Source of the DNA: Pandoraea iniqua
Lineage (GTDB): Bacteria; Pseudomonadota; Gammaproteobacteria; Burkholderiales; Burkholderiaceae
Assembly (NCBI RefSeq): GCF_902459685.1
Contig: NZ_CABPSF010000002.1
Coordinates: 434,001 to 498,000 of the forward strand
Direction of reading: 5' to 3'
DNA: 64,000 nucleotides
Below the pieces are notes generated by a model. It was given only the letters and a program-made list of their open reading frames with translations. It made no database searches and was not told where the DNA came from. The translations under genes were made by a program, and so were the position numbers. The stretch's first letter is position 1, and every line of letters begins with the position of its first letter. Positions 25,918 through 35,147 of this stretch are shown here, piece by piece.

Positions 25918-27107
25918 GCGGCCGGATGAAACCGCTCGCGGGCGTCACCATTCTCGAACTGGCGCGCGTGCTGGCCTGCCCGTTCGCCGACATGATTCTG
26001 GCGGAGCTCGGGGCCACGGTCATCAAGATCGAACAGCCGGGTAGCGGCGACGAGACGCGAACCTTCGAGCCGAAAGTCGGCGACGAGTCGGCGTACTACT
26101 TCGCCTGCAATCGCAGCAAGCAATCGGTCACGGCCAATATGAAGACCGAGGCGGGACGCCAGATCATCCGCGATCTCGCTGCGCGTGCCGACATCGTGCT
26201 CGAGAACTTTCCCGTGGGCACGCTGGCGCGCTATGGCCTCGATCAGGCAACGCTGCGCGCCGCACATCCCAAACTGATCTACGTCTCGTGTACCGGCTTC
26301 GGGCAAACCGGCCCGTACGCGAAGCGCAAGGGTTACGACACCGTCTTTCAGGCGATGGGCGGGCTGATGAGCCTGACGGGCGAGCGCGGTGGCGGCCCGG
26401 TCAAGCCGGGGCTGCCGATTGCCGATCTGTCGTCGGGTTTGTGGATCGCGATTGCGATTCTGAGTGCGTTGCAAGGCCGCACACAGACGGGCACCGGCTG
26501 TCACGTCGATTTCTCGATGCTCGACGGTCAGGTGAGTCTGCTCACGCTGGCTGCCGGTCGCTACTTCGCGCTGGGCGAAGTGCCGCCGCGTCTGGGGACC
26601 GAGCACCCGGGACGTGTGCCGTCGGCAACGTTCGCGTGCAGCGATGGGGCTTACGTGCATATCACTTGCAGCGATCAGCACTGGCTGCCGTTGTGCGAAC
26701 TGCTCGGGTTGGACGAACTGGGTGCCGATGCGACGCTGGCGACCAATGCGGGTCGCGTCGAGCATCGCGAACGCGTCATGGCGGCGCTGAGTGAGGTCAT
26801 CGCAGGGCGAGCACGCCGCGAACTGTGCGATGCCTGCGACGCCGCCGGTGTGCCCGCTGGCCCGATTCAGCATGTCGACGAGGTGCTGGCCGACCCGCAC
26901 GTGCTGGCGCGCGGCATGGTGGGCGAGTTCGATCACCCGACCGTGGGCAAATTCGGCGCGCTGCCGGTGCCCTTCAAATTCGATGGATTTGCCGATCCGG
27001 AAGTCGGCCGCCCGCCGCTGCTGGGGGAGCACACCGAGCCGGTGCTCGCCGGACTTGGCTACACATCCGAGCAAATCGCGGGACTGCGCCGTGACGGCGC
27101 GATCTGA
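25914..27107 (+). CDS. CaiB/BaiF family CoA-transferase
   Basis: Class III CoA-transferase of 397 residues. It starts with MKPLAGVTILELARVLACPF and has the catalytic Asp in HVDFSMLDGQ near residue 197, with GRTQTGTG before it. It is translationally coupled to the preceding enoyl-CoA hydratase (ATGA). The presence of both this transferase and an AMP-forming ligase in one operon suggests either two entry substrates or recycling of CoA from a product to the next substrate molecule. It is paralogous to the CoA-transferase at 10464-11636. Confidence 0.9.
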   Translation: MSGRMKPLAGVTILELARVLACPFADMILAELGATVIKIEQPGSGDETRTFEPKVGDESAYYFACNRSKQSVTANMKTEAGRQIIRDLAARADIVLENFPVGTLARYGLDQATLRAAHPKLIYVSCTGFGQTGPYAKRKGYDTVFQAMGGLMSLTGERGGGPVKPGLPIADLSSGLWIAIAILSALQGRTQTGTGCHVDFSMLDGQVSLLTLAAGRYFALGEVPPRLGTEHPGRVPSATFACSDGAYVHITCSDQHWLPLCELLGLDELGADATLATNAGRVEHRERVMAALSEVIAGRARRELCDACDAAGVPAGPIQHVDEVLADPHVLARGMVGEFDHPTVGKFGALPVPFKFDGFADPEVGRPPLLGEHTEPVLAGLGYTSEQIAGLRRDGAI

Positions 27108-27158
27108 ATTCGCCATTTCGTTTGACTATCGCCACGCGCGAACAGGGATGCAAGACGT

Positions 27159-27944
27159 ATGAAAGTTTGGGAGACATTGCAGGTCGAGCGCAGCGACGCT
27201 GTTGTCGAGATCGTGCTTAACCGGCCGCAGCAGCGCAACGCGCTCAATGCCGCCATGTGCGACGAGTTGCGCGCGTGCGTGCAGGCGCTGCGCGACGATG
27301 CCACGGTGCACTGCGTGATCGTGCGCGCTAACGGACCGGTGTTCTGCGCGGGCGCCGATTTGAAAGAACGTCAGGGGATGGGGCCGGACGAGGTGCGCGC
27401 GCGCCGCGTCAAGGCGTTTGCAGCCTATGACGCCATCGAGCAGATCGGCAAGCCGTGCATCGCACTGGTGGAGGGCCCGGCCATCGGCTCGGGTGGCGAG
27501 ATCGCCATGGCCTGCGACTTCATCGTCGCGACCGAGGCCGCCGCATTCCGCACCCCCGAGGCGCTGTGGGGCACGGTGGGCGCGACGCAGCGCATGCCGC
27601 GTGCCGTGGGCAAGCGTCTCGCCAAGGACATGGCATTCACCGGGCGCACGCTCGGCGCGCAAGAGGCGCGCGAAGCTGGTCTGGTGGCACGCGTGGTGCC
27701 GGCCGACGAGGCGCTTGAGTGCGTGCGCGGCATGGCGCAAGCGATTGCCGGGGCGCCGCCGTTGGCCATGCATCTGACCAAAGATTGCATCGACCGGGGT
27801 GTCGAGACGGACGCGGCCGGCGCGCTGGCCATCGAACTGCTGGCGATCGACACGCTGCTGCAAAGCCCGGACTGGGGCAAGAAAATTGCGAGCTTCGGCA
27901 GCGTCGATGGCGGTGGTGAAAAGACGGGAGGCCGCCATGCATGA
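27159..27944 (+). CDS. Enoyl-CoA hydratase/isomerase family protein
   Basis: Second crotonase-fold protein of the operon, 261 residues. Oxyanion-hole motifs are PVFCAGADLKERQG near residue 62 and GPAIGSGGEIAMACD near 106; RTPEALWG follows at the position that often holds a catalytic Glu. It resembles hydroxycinnamoyl-CoA and methylglutaconyl-CoA hydratase-type proteins in length and layout, without proof of either. A 51-bp gap separates it from the CoA-transferase, and its end overlaps the AMP-ligase start by eight bases. Confidence 0.88.
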   Translation: MKVWETLQVERSDAVVEIVLNRPQQRNALNAAMCDELRACVQALRDDATVHCVIVRANGPVFCAGADLKERQGMGPDEVRARRVKAFAAYDAIEQIGKPCIALVEGPAIGSGGEIAMACDFIVATEAAAFRTPEALWGTVGATQRMPRAVGKRLAKDMAFTGRTLGAQEAREAGLVARVVPADEALECVRGMAQAIAGAPPLAMHLTKDCIDRGVETDAAGALAIELLAIDTLLQSPDWGKKIASFGSVDGGGEKTGGRHA

Positions 27945-29616
27945 ACCCCAAAGCGGCGCAGGGCATGAGGTTTATGCGCGCCAGTTCGGATTGGAAGGGC
28001 CGGTGACGTTGCCGAACGTGCTTGCCGACCGGGCACGTCTGACCCCCACGGCTGAGGCGCTGGTCATCGATGGCGAGCGCATCGATTACCGCACGCTCGC
28101 GCAACGTGTGGCGCAGGCGGCTGCGCGCATGGTCGGGCTGGGCATCGGCCACGGCGAGCACGTGGGCATTCTGATGGGCAACTCGGTGGATTGGGTGGTG
28201 CTGTTCTACGCGGCGGCGTCGATTGGCGCGGTCGCGGTGCCCGTCAATACGCGCTTCAAGTCCGACGAGCTGAATTACTGCCTGAATCAGGGCGATGTGC
28301 GCGTGCTGTTCTACGTCGACACGTTCCTGAATATCGATTACACGCAACTGCTGCGCGGTGTAGAGCCCGCCTTCGACAGCCAGTTGCCGGGCAATGTGCT
28401 GCCGTTGTTGCGCCGCGCCGTGATGGTCGGCGCAGGTAAGGGCAGTGCGCGTGAACTGCCTGCCGGTGTCGAGCATTTCGACGCGCTGCCCGATACGCCG
28501 TCGCTGCGTGCCGAAGCCGCGCGCCGCGCCGCAGCGGTGGCGCCTGACGACGTCTTGCTGATTCAGTACACCTCGGGCACCACGTCGTTCCCGAAGGGGG
28601 TGCTGCTGCGCCATCGCAACATGCTGATGAATGCCGCCGCATCGGCCCTGCGGATCGGTGTGCAGCCCGACGACCGGTATTTCAGCGTGCGCCCGTTCTT
28701 CCACGTAGCGGGCACCACGATGTCGCTGCTGGTCTCGCTTGTGACCGGGGCCTGTCTGCTGTCGGTGCCGTCGTTCGATGTGGCGCGCGTGCTGACCATT
28801 CTCGATGAGGAGCGTTGCACGCTCACGTCGGGCAACGACACGATTTTCCTGATGATGATGGGGCACCCCGAATTCCGGCGCGAGCGCATTCATCTGCGCG
28901 GCGGCTGGGCGGCGGCAGGCCCTGAAATCATGCAGAAGATTCACGACGTGATGGGCGTGCCGTACATGGTCGGCGCCTACGGACAGTCGGAAGCCTCGCC
29001 CAACGTGGTGCTCAACGACTGGCGCGATCCGCTGGCGCTGCGCGTCGGCGGCTGGGCGAGCCCGCATCCGGGTGTCGAGATCCGCACGGTGTCGGCGGAA
29101 ACCGGCGAGGTCACCGCTGCCAACGCGCCGGGCGAGATTCAGGTGCGCGGTTGGGGCGTGATGAAGGGCTACTACAACAAGCCTAAGGAGACCGCGCAGG
29201 CGCTGGGCGACGACGGCTGGTTGCGCACGGGCGATCTCGGCGTCATCGACGACGAAGGGCGTCTGCGCATGATCGGGCGGCTCAAGGACGTGTTCCGTGT
29301 CGGGGGTGAGAACGTCGCGCCGGCCGAAGTGGAAGAGACGCTGTTCACGCATCCCGCCGTGCAACTCGCGCAAGTGGTCGGCGTGCCCGACGCGCGGCTC
29401 GGCGAAGTGCCTGCGGCGTTCGTTGTGCTGCGCCCGGGCGCAGAGGTCACGAGCGAGGCGCTGATCGAATGGTGCAAGTCGCGCGCCGCCAATTTCAAGG
29501 TACCCCGTTACCTGCGCCTCGTCGATTCGTTCGACGGCATCGGCATGACGGGAAGCTCGAAAGTGCAGAAAAACAAACTGCGCGAGTACGCCATACGGGA
29601 GTTCGGTTTGTCCTGA
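27937..29616 (+). CDS. AMP-forming acyl-CoA synthetase/ligase
   Basis: ANL-superfamily ligase of 559 residues that activates a carboxylic acid to its CoA thioester through an acyl-adenylate. The P-loop YTSGTTSFPKG is near residue 211, the adenine region YGQSEASP near 348, TGDLGVIDDEG near 432, the hinge and Arg in GRLKDVFRVGGENV near 446, and the catalytic Lys in SSKVQKNKLRE near the end. The ATG at 27937 has GGGAGG eight bases upstream and overlaps the preceding gene. It should be the activating step of this catabolic operon. The domain closest to the binding pocket does not identify the acid. Confidence 0.92.
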   Translation: MHEPQSGAGHEVYARQFGLEGPVTLPNVLADRARLTPTAEALVIDGERIDYRTLAQRVAQAAARMVGLGIGHGEHVGILMGNSVDWVVLFYAAASIGAVAVPVNTRFKSDELNYCLNQGDVRVLFYVDTFLNIDYTQLLRGVEPAFDSQLPGNVLPLLRRAVMVGAGKGSARELPAGVEHFDALPDTPSLRAEAARRAAAVAPDDVLLIQYTSGTTSFPKGVLLRHRNMLMNAAASALRIGVQPDDRYFSVRPFFHVAGTTMSLLVSLVTGACLLSVPSFDVARVLTILDEERCTLTSGNDTIFLMMMGHPEFRRERIHLRGGWAAAGPEIMQKIHDVMGVPYMVGAYGQSEASPNVVLNDWRDPLALRVGGWASPHPGVEIRTVSAETGEVTAANAPGEIQVRGWGVMKGYYNKPKETAQALGDDGWLRTGDLGVIDDEGRLRMIGRLKDVFRVGGENVAPAEVEETLFTHPAVQLAQVVGVPDARLGEVPAAFVVLRPGAEVTSEALIEWCKSRAANFKVPRYLRLVDSFDGIGMTGSSKVQKNKLREYAIREFGLS

Positions 29617-29664
29617 TGCCAGAGAGCATCTGAACCGGCTCATCAAAACAATACTGGAGGAGAC

Positions 29665-31056
29665 ATGACTTCACCTACGACGACGGCTTCACAGCCGTTC
29701 GCCGCCGCGGCGCACGCCGCCGTGCCGGACATACAGGGTGTGGAGGAGGCGACGTATCGCAAGATCGCGTGGCGCATTCTGCCGTTGCTGTTCGTTTGCT
29801 ACATCATCAACTACATCGACCGCGCCAATATCGGCATCGCGCAGATTCAGTTCAAAGCGGATCTGCATTTCAGCGATCTGGTCTACGGCATCGGCGCCGG
29901 GCTGTTTTTTGTCGGCTTCCTGCTGTTCGAGGTGCCGAGTAATCTGATGCTCGCCCGTATGGGCGCCCGCAAGACGCTGTTGCGCATCATGACGCTGTGG
30001 GGCGCGGTCTCGTGCGCGATGATGTTCGTGCGCACGCCCATGGAGTTCTACGTTGCGCGCATGCTGCTTGGTGCGGCCGAGGCGGGCTTCTTCCCCGGCC
30101 TGATTCTGTATCTGAGCTACTGGTTTCCGGCGGAGCGCCGGGCGCGCGTGACGGCCTTGTCGTTCGTTGCCATTCCGATTGCCACGATGATCGGCGCGCC
30201 GACCTCGGGCTGGATCATGCGCCAGTTTCACGAAGTACACGGTCTCGCTGGCTGGCAGTGGATGTTTCTGCTCGAAGGGTTGCCGGCCATTGTGCTGGGT
30301 ATCGTGGTGTTCTTCAGTCTGGAAGACCGCCCGGAATCGGCCAAATGGCTCACGGCCGATGAGAAGGCGAGACTCACACAGGCATTGAGCGTGGAGCGTG
30401 CGCAGAAAGCAGGGAAGGCCGCGCACGGCCACGGCAAGGGCGGCACGCTGGCAGCACTCGCCGACTGGCGGGTCTATGTGGCGGGGCTCGTCTCGTTCTG
30501 CGCGTATGTGCTGGCCAGCACCATTGCGTTCTTTGCGCCGGTGGTGATTCAGGCCACTGGCGTGCGCGATACCTTCCACGTCGGGCTGCTGTCGGCACTG
30601 CCACCGGTCGTCGGTATCGTCGCGATGCTGATCGTGAGCCGTCATTCCGACCGCCATCGCGAGCGTCGCTGGCACGCGGCGTTGCCGTTGATGTGCGCAG
30701 CAATCAGCCTGATGGTCATGCCTTATATGTCGCACAACCTCGTGCTGGCGGTGTTGTTGCTGGCGATTGCCACGGCGGGGCATTTGTCGAGCCTGTCGGT
30801 GTTCTGGACCATTCCGTCGACGTATCTCGCGCCAGCCAGTGCCGCTGCCGGGATTGCCGTGGTGAGCAGCATCGGCGCGCTAGGTGGGCTGGTGGGGCCC
30901 AGCGTCATCGGCTATATCAAATCGGTCACGGGCAATCTGGCATTGGGGTTGCAGGTGGCGGGCTGCATCGTGCTCTTCGGTGGCTTCTTGCTGCTGATAG
31001 GGATTCCCGCGCGGTTGTTGCCCAAGACTGGCGCGGGCGGTGCAGGCCGCGCGTAA
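29665..31056 (+). CDS. MFS transporter, anion:cation symporter (ACS) family
   Basis: Twelve-segment inner-membrane transporter of 463 residues. The opening KIAWRILPLLFVCYIINYIDRANIG and the FPAERRAR loop are typical of the ACS group, which imports organic anions such as phthalate, glucarate, tartrate or hydroxyphenylacetate. A strong ribosome-binding site (TGGAGGAGAC) lies just before ATG 29665. The gene closes the enoyl-CoA hydratase operon after a 48-bp gap, so it probably imports the acid that the AMP-ligase activates. A MarR gene follows on the same strand. Confidence 0.92.
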   Translation: MTSPTTTASQPFAAAAHAAVPDIQGVEEATYRKIAWRILPLLFVCYIINYIDRANIGIAQIQFKADLHFSDLVYGIGAGLFFVGFLLFEVPSNLMLARMGARKTLLRIMTLWGAVSCAMMFVRTPMEFYVARMLLGAAEAGFFPGLILYLSYWFPAERRARVTALSFVAIPIATMIGAPTSGWIMRQFHEVHGLAGWQWMFLLEGLPAIVLGIVVFFSLEDRPESAKWLTADEKARLTQALSVERAQKAGKAAHGHGKGGTLAALADWRVYVAGLVSFCAYVLASTIAFFAPVVIQATGVRDTFHVGLLSALPPVVGIVAMLIVSRHSDRHRERRWHAALPLMCAAISLMVMPYMSHNLVLAVLLLAIATAGHLSSLSVFWTIPSTYLAPASAAAGIAVVSSIGALGGLVGPSVIGYIKSVTGNLALGLQVAGCIVLFGGFLLLIGIPARLLPKTGAGGAGRA

Positions 31057-31134
31057 CGTGAAATCGAGCGCACCCGTGCCTGCATTCGTGCTCGCACCGG
31101 TGCGCGTTTGACCGGGCATTGGCGAGGCGATAGC

Positions 31135-31689
31135 ATGACGCCATCCCAATCCCGGCGCTCCCGTCACATGCCCAAGTCAAACCCCAAGCCTTCGGGCTCA
31201 CCCGAACCGGTGAGCGCAGCACCTTCCGACTTGCGGCAGCTCACGTCGTTTCAGTTGCGTCAACTGACGAACATCTACACGAAGGGATCGTCGAGCGTCT
31301 ACGAACGAAACTTCGGTCTGACGTTGAATGAATGGCGCTCCATCGCGCTGCTGCACAGCATCTCCGGCATGTCGCTCAACCGGCTCGCCGAGCAAGCGCA
31401 ATTCGACCGCGGGTTGATGAGCCGCACCGTCACGACGCTCGAAGCCCGTGGCATTCTTCAGCGCAGCGCCGACAGCTCGGATGCGCGCGGCGTGGTGATC
31501 TCGCTCACTGCGCATGGCCGCGATCTCGTCAAACAAGTCTTTCCCGTGGCAGAGGAGCTCAACGATCGCCTGCTGTCGGTGCTCACACGCGCTGAACGGG
31601 ATGCCTTGCCGAAAATACTTGATAAGCTCACGTATCAAGCGAGGATCATGTTGGATCAAGAGCGAGAAGAGGCGGGTAATGGGGATTGA
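31135..31689 (+). CDS. MarR-family transcriptional regulator
   Basis: A 184-residue winged-helix regulator of the MarR family, usually a dimeric repressor released by a phenolic acid or its CoA ester. The conserved core is LTLNEWRSIALLHSI, then LAEQAQFDRGLMSRTVTTLEARGIL and the wing with RSADSSDARGVVISLT. ATG 31135 is preferred because GAGGCGA lies seven bases upstream; an ATG at 31168 is possible. It sits between the CoA-catabolic operon and the nitronate monooxygenase gene. Matching boxes occur before that gene, the hydratase operon and the HMG-CoA lyase-like gene, so I infer that it controls all three. Confidence 0.9.
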   Translation: MTPSQSRRSRHMPKSNPKPSGSPEPVSAAPSDLRQLTSFQLRQLTNIYTKGSSSVYERNFGLTLNEWRSIALLHSISGMSLNRLAEQAQFDRGLMSRTVTTLEARGILQRSADSSDARGVVISLTAHGRDLVKQVFPVAEELNDRLLSVLTRAERDALPKILDKLTYQARIMLDQEREEAGNGD

Positions 31690-31693
31690 TTAA

Positions 31694-31721
31694 TCAAAAT
31701 AATCGCCGTAAATTATTTGAC
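31694..31721. promoter_or_regulatory. Paired MarR-like boxes before nitronate monooxygenase
   Basis: TCAAAATAATC (31694-31704) and TAAATTATTTGAC (31709-31721) form an imperfect inverted repeat, TCAAAATAAT facing ATTATTTGA. It starts just after the MarR stop and ends 72 bp before the nitronate monooxygenase ATG. Single halves recur at 24974-24986 and 25062-25077. Confidence 0.55.
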
Positions 31722-31793
31722 TTTGTCTCATATGTCCCTTAGATTGACGAGCATCGTCAACGCGCTGTCGCGCGGCAATTCTTGGGACTCTCC

Positions 31794-32738
31794 ATGCTTC
31801 AGACCCGACTCACCCGCCTGCTGAACATTCGCTATCCCATCATTCAGGCCGGGATGAGCTGGGCCTCGTCAAATGCGGCGCTTCCCGCTGCGGTATCGAA
31901 GGCCGGTGGTCTCGGGGTGATTGCCGCCGGGCCGATGTACCTCGATGCGTTTCGTGCGACTGTGCGTGAAGTCAAAGCCGCCACCGACGGTGCGTTCGCC
32001 GTCAATATTCCGCTCTATCGTCCGCAAGCCGAGCTATTTCTCGACGTGATCGAAGAAGAGGGCGTGCCGGTGGTCATCGCCTCGCAAGGGGGACCGAAAG
32101 CACATCTGGCGCGTTTTCACGCGCGTGGCGTGCGATGGATTCACGTGGTTTCGACGATGGCGCATGCGCGCAAGGCAGCGGATGCCGGGGTCGACGCGCT
32201 TGTCGTTGTCGGCGCGGAGGCCGGTGGGCATCCCCCCGCCAATGGTGTCAGCACGCTGGTGGCTGTGCGTCGCGCGGTGCAGGCATTCGACCTGCCGATC
32301 GTGGCGGGTGGTGGTGTCGCCGATGGATATGGTGTGGCGGCGCTGCTGGCGCTTGGTGCCGATGCCGTGCAGTTGGGAACGCGCTTTCTGGCGACCCGCG
32401 AAGCCGGTGTCCACGAGAACTACAAGCGTGCGGTGCTCGATACCGATATCGACGCGACGGCGCTCGTCGGCGTGCGTGGCTTGCCGGTGCGCATGACGCG
32501 CAATCGTTTTGCCGAGCGTGTGCTGCAAGCCGACCGTGACGAACCGGACGCCGACGCCTACGACGCCCTGTTCAAATCCAGCTCGCTCAAGCAGGCGGCG
32601 CTCGATGGCGACATCGACTGGGGAAAGGTGGAGCTAGGCCAGTCGGCCGGACTCATCGACGATCTGCCCGGTGCGGCCGACGTCATGGCGCGGCTGGTGG
32701 AAGAATACGAAGCGGCGGCCCGTCGGATCGCCGGTTGA
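31794..32738 (+). CDS. Nitronate monooxygenase family FMN enzyme
   Basis: FMN-dependent TIM-barrel protein of 314 residues in the NMO/2-nitropropane dioxygenase family. It has RYPIIQAGMSW at the start, the catalytic-His loop GAEAGGHPP near 147, and the FMN-phosphate loop GGGVADGYGVAALLALGADAVQLGTRF near 176-202. Members oxidise nitronates, but close relatives act as enoyl reductases or in CoA-ester catabolism, so the true reaction in this cluster is open. ATG 31794 replaces an in-frame TTG at 31782. The gene has its own promoter region with paired MarR-like boxes and converges with the ABC permease gene ten bases on. Confidence 0.88.
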   Translation: MLQTRLTRLLNIRYPIIQAGMSWASSNAALPAAVSKAGGLGVIAAGPMYLDAFRATVREVKAATDGAFAVNIPLYRPQAELFLDVIEEEGVPVVIASQGGPKAHLARFHARGVRWIHVVSTMAHARKAADAGVDALVVVGAEAGGHPPANGVSTLVAVRRAVQAFDLPIVAGGGVADGYGVAALLALGADAVQLGTRFLATREAGVHENYKRAVLDTDIDATALVGVRGLPVRMTRNRFAERVLQADRDEPDADAYDALFKSSSLKQAALDGDIDWGKVELGQSAGLIDDLPGAADVMARLVEEYEAAARRIAG

Positions 32739-32748
32739 ACGATGGCGT

Positions 32749-33495
32749 TCAGGTCCCGAGCGCGCGGTAGCGCCGGCTCAATGCCGAGAGCAGCGCATTG
32801 CCCGCCAGCGCGAACAGCATCAGAAACAGCGCGACGGCCATGATCGTATCGATATTGCCCAGATTCATCGCGTTCGATAGCTGATGGCCGAGCCCCTTCT
32901 GCGAGGCGAACATCTCGCCGATCAGCACACCCAGCAGCGTCAACGAAAACCCCAGTCGCACGCCCGATAGCACTTCGGGCAGCACGGCCGGCAGCACGAC
33001 GCGCAGGGCAATCTGGCTGCGTGACAGATGCATCGCATGGGCCGCGCGAAAGTACACGGGCTTGATCTGCCGGATGCCGTTCATCGTGAAGATGAGGATC
33101 GGGATCAGGCCGTGCATCACCCCGAAGGCCACCTTGGCCGCGAGCCCCAGACCGAAGATCAGCAGCACCAGCGGGTACAACGTCACCTTCGGCAGCGAAT
33201 ACAAATTGACGAGAATCGGCTCGGCCACGTTGCCGGCGAGACGATTCGCCCCCAGTCCCAGCCCTAACGCAATGCCGCCCGCGACGGCGAGCACCAGTGC
33301 GTAGAGCAGTGCGAGACCCGTCTCTGCCGCATCGTCCCAGAACGACGCCGTGCCCATCATCTGCCAGAGCCCTTGCACCGTGGCCGAGGGGGAGCTGAGT
33401 GCGGCGCCGTTGAGCCAGTGCACCGTCTGCCACGCGCCAATCAAGACGAGCAGGACGGCCAGTGTGCCAAGCGGGTTGGGTTTTTTCGTGTCCAT
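32749..33495 (-). CDS. ABC transporter permease (SsuC/TauC type)
   Basis: Inner-membrane permease of 248 residues with about six transmembrane segments. The coupling motif near residues 145-165 (AAHAMHLSRSQIALRVVLPAVLPEVLSG) contacts the ATPase. It belongs to the nitrate/taurine/alkanesulfonate group of importers. Last gene in the operon binding protein, ATPase, permease, permease; two different permease genes suggest a heterodimeric channel, whereas most members of this group use one. Substrate is not evident. Confidence 0.9.
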   Translation of the reverse strand: MDTKKPNPLGTLAVLLVLIGAWQTVHWLNGAALSSPSATVQGLWQMMGTASFWDDAAETGLALLYALVLAVAGGIALGLGLGANRLAGNVAEPILVNLYSLPKVTLYPLVLLIFGLGLAAKVAFGVMHGLIPILIFTMNGIRQIKPVYFRAAHAMHLSRSQIALRVVLPAVLPEVLSGVRLGFSLTLLGVLIGEMFASQKGLGHQLSNAMNLGNIDTIMAVALFLMLFALAGNALLSALSRRYRALGT

Positions 33496-33510
33496 ACGAA
33501 TCGATGCCGA

Positions 33511-34263
33511 TCAGCGGCGGCTGCGCGCCTGAAAGCGCGCATCGACGTGGTTGAGTACGCCATTCACCAACGTCACCGTGACCAGCACCGTGAGCATCAG
33601 GGCGTACATGTCGGCATTCTCAAAATTGTTATACGCGTAGCTGATGGCGTAGCCGATGCCCGAGCCCGACAGGATGAACTCGGACGCGATCACGCCAATG
33701 AAAGCGTGCGACACCGCGAGGCGCACGCCGCTGAACAGATGGGGCAGGGCCGCTGGAAATTTCACATGCCATACGGCTTGCCAGCGCGAAAGTCGCATCA
33801 CGCGGGCTGTCTTTGAATACGAGCGGGGGATGCGATCGAGTCCGGTCATCGTCGCCGTAATCATCGAGACCACGGCCAGCAATGAGGCGATGGCGATGAT
33901 CGGCAACGGGCCGACGCCGAACAGCACGATGAACACGGGATAGAACGCGAACGTCGGCACCGCGTAATAGCTGGCGATCAGCGGCTCCAGCGCGCGGCGT
34001 ACGCCCGGCAATGTGTGAATGACGAGCCCGGCGGCAAAGCCGAATCCCACGGCGCAAACCGACGCGACGGCGATGCTGGCGAAGCTCGTGAGGATGTCGT
34101 GCGTGAAGCGCCCCTCACGCAGCACGTCGATGGCATGCGCCGCCATCGCGCTCGGGGCGATCATGACGGATGCCGGGATGGTGCCGGTACGGCACAGCGC
34201 TTCGACAAGCAGTACGAGCCCTACGACGATACCGGCGCGGATGAGACGTTCAGTGCGAATCAT
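33511..34263 (-). CDS. ABC transporter permease (SsuC/TauC type)
   Basis: Second permease of the importer, 250 residues, with about six transmembrane segments and the EAA-like loop KTARVMRLSRWQAVWHVKFPAALPHLFSG. The ATG at 34263 overlaps the stop of the ATPase gene by four bases; the longer frame upstream is the shadow of that gene. The other permease follows 15 bp downstream. The two permeases share layout but are clearly diverged, so they are not a recent duplication. Confidence 0.9.
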   Translation of the reverse strand: MIRTERLIRAGIVVGLVLLVEALCRTGTIPASVMIAPSAMAAHAIDVLREGRFTHDILTSFASIAVASVCAVGFGFAAGLVIHTLPGVRRALEPLIASYYAVPTFAFYPVFIVLFGVGPLPIIAIASLLAVVSMITATMTGLDRIPRSYSKTARVMRLSRWQAVWHVKFPAALPHLFSGVRLAVSHAFIGVIASEFILSGSGIGYAISYAYNNFENADMYALMLTVLVTVTLVNGVLNHVDARFQARSRR

Positions 34264-35147
34264 GACGATGTATGCGGGTGCTCTCCGTCCTGCATCGCCT
34301 TGAGCGACTCGGCGCGCAGCGTCTCCCACAGGCGTGCGGTAATTTCACCGAAACGTGGTGTGGTCACGACGCGGCTATCGCGTTGCGGCGCCCAGCCGGT
34401 GTCGATGACGTCGATAAAGCGCCCGGGGCGCGCCGACATGACGCCGACGCGGTCCGACAGCACGGCGGCCTCATCGAGCGCGTGGGTAATCAGCAGCACG
34501 GTGGCGGACGTTTCACGCCACAGTCGGAGTAACTCGTCGCCCATGAGCATGCGGGTCTGTTGATCCAACGCGCCGAACGGCTCGTCGAGCAGAATCAGGC
34601 GCGGCGCAATGACGAGCGTGCGCGCAATGCACATGCGTTGGCGCATGCCGCCGGAGAGCTGTGCGGGATACGCATTCGCAAAGTCGCGCAACCCCATAAA
34701 TCCGAGTGCATAGCTGACGCGGCGTGCCACCTCGGCACCGTCGATGCCCGCCATGCGCAGGCCGAAGCCGATGTTCTCGCGCACGGTCAGCCACGGAAAC
34801 GACGCATCTTCCTGAAACACCACGCCGACACCGTCGGGCACGCCATTCACCGGCTGGCCCTCGAAATGCACGGTCCCGGTGGTCGGTTTTGCCAGCCCGG
34901 CAATCAGTTCGAGCAACGTCGATTTGCCGCAGCCGGAAGGCCCCACGACTGAAAAGAACTCGCCCTTTCGCAGCGTCAGATCGATGGGGCCGAGCGCCTG
35001 CATCCGCGTCTTTCTGGCCGTTTTTGCGCCGGGGGTGTCGAAGTCTTTCGTCACGCCCTCCAGCACGGCGTGCGGTTCATGGCTGGCGTGCGGTGTCCCG
35101 GCACCTTCCACCAGATGCAGATGCGGGCCCGGGTGCTGCGAAGTCAT
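34260..35147 (-). CDS. ABC transporter ATPase (SsuB/TauB type)
   Basis: ATP-binding subunit of 295 residues. Walker A GPSGCGKST, Q-loop VFQEDASFPWLTV, signature LSGGMRQRM and Walker B LILLDEPFGALD are all intact, followed by the switch His in LLITHALDEA. About 35 residues precede the core domain, slightly longer than usual. ATG 35147 overlaps the stop of the binding-protein gene by four bases, so translation of the importer genes is coupled. The VxFQED...PWLTV form of the Q-loop is typical of sulfonate, nitrate and pyrimidine-precursor importers. Confidence 0.93.
   Translation of the reverse strand: MTSQHPGPHLHLVEGAGTPHASHEPHAVLEGVTKDFDTPGAKTARKTRMQALGPIDLTLRKGEFFSVVGPSGCGKSTLLELIAGLAKPTTGTVHFEGQPVNGVPDGVGVVFQEDASFPWLTVRENIGFGLRMAGIDGAEVARRVSYALGFMGLRDFANAYPAQLSGGMRQRMCIARTLVIAPRLILLDEPFGALDQQTRMLMGDELLRLWRETSATVLLITHALDEAAVLSDRVGVMSARPGRFIDVIDTGWAPQRDSRVVTTPRFGEITARLWETLRAESLKAMQDGEHPHTSS

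Noticed and set aside
27637-29646. Open frame of 669 codons on the minus strand opposite the AMP-ligase
   Set aside because: The plus strand carries all ligase motifs; the antisense product is His/Arg-rich and has no recognisable fold.
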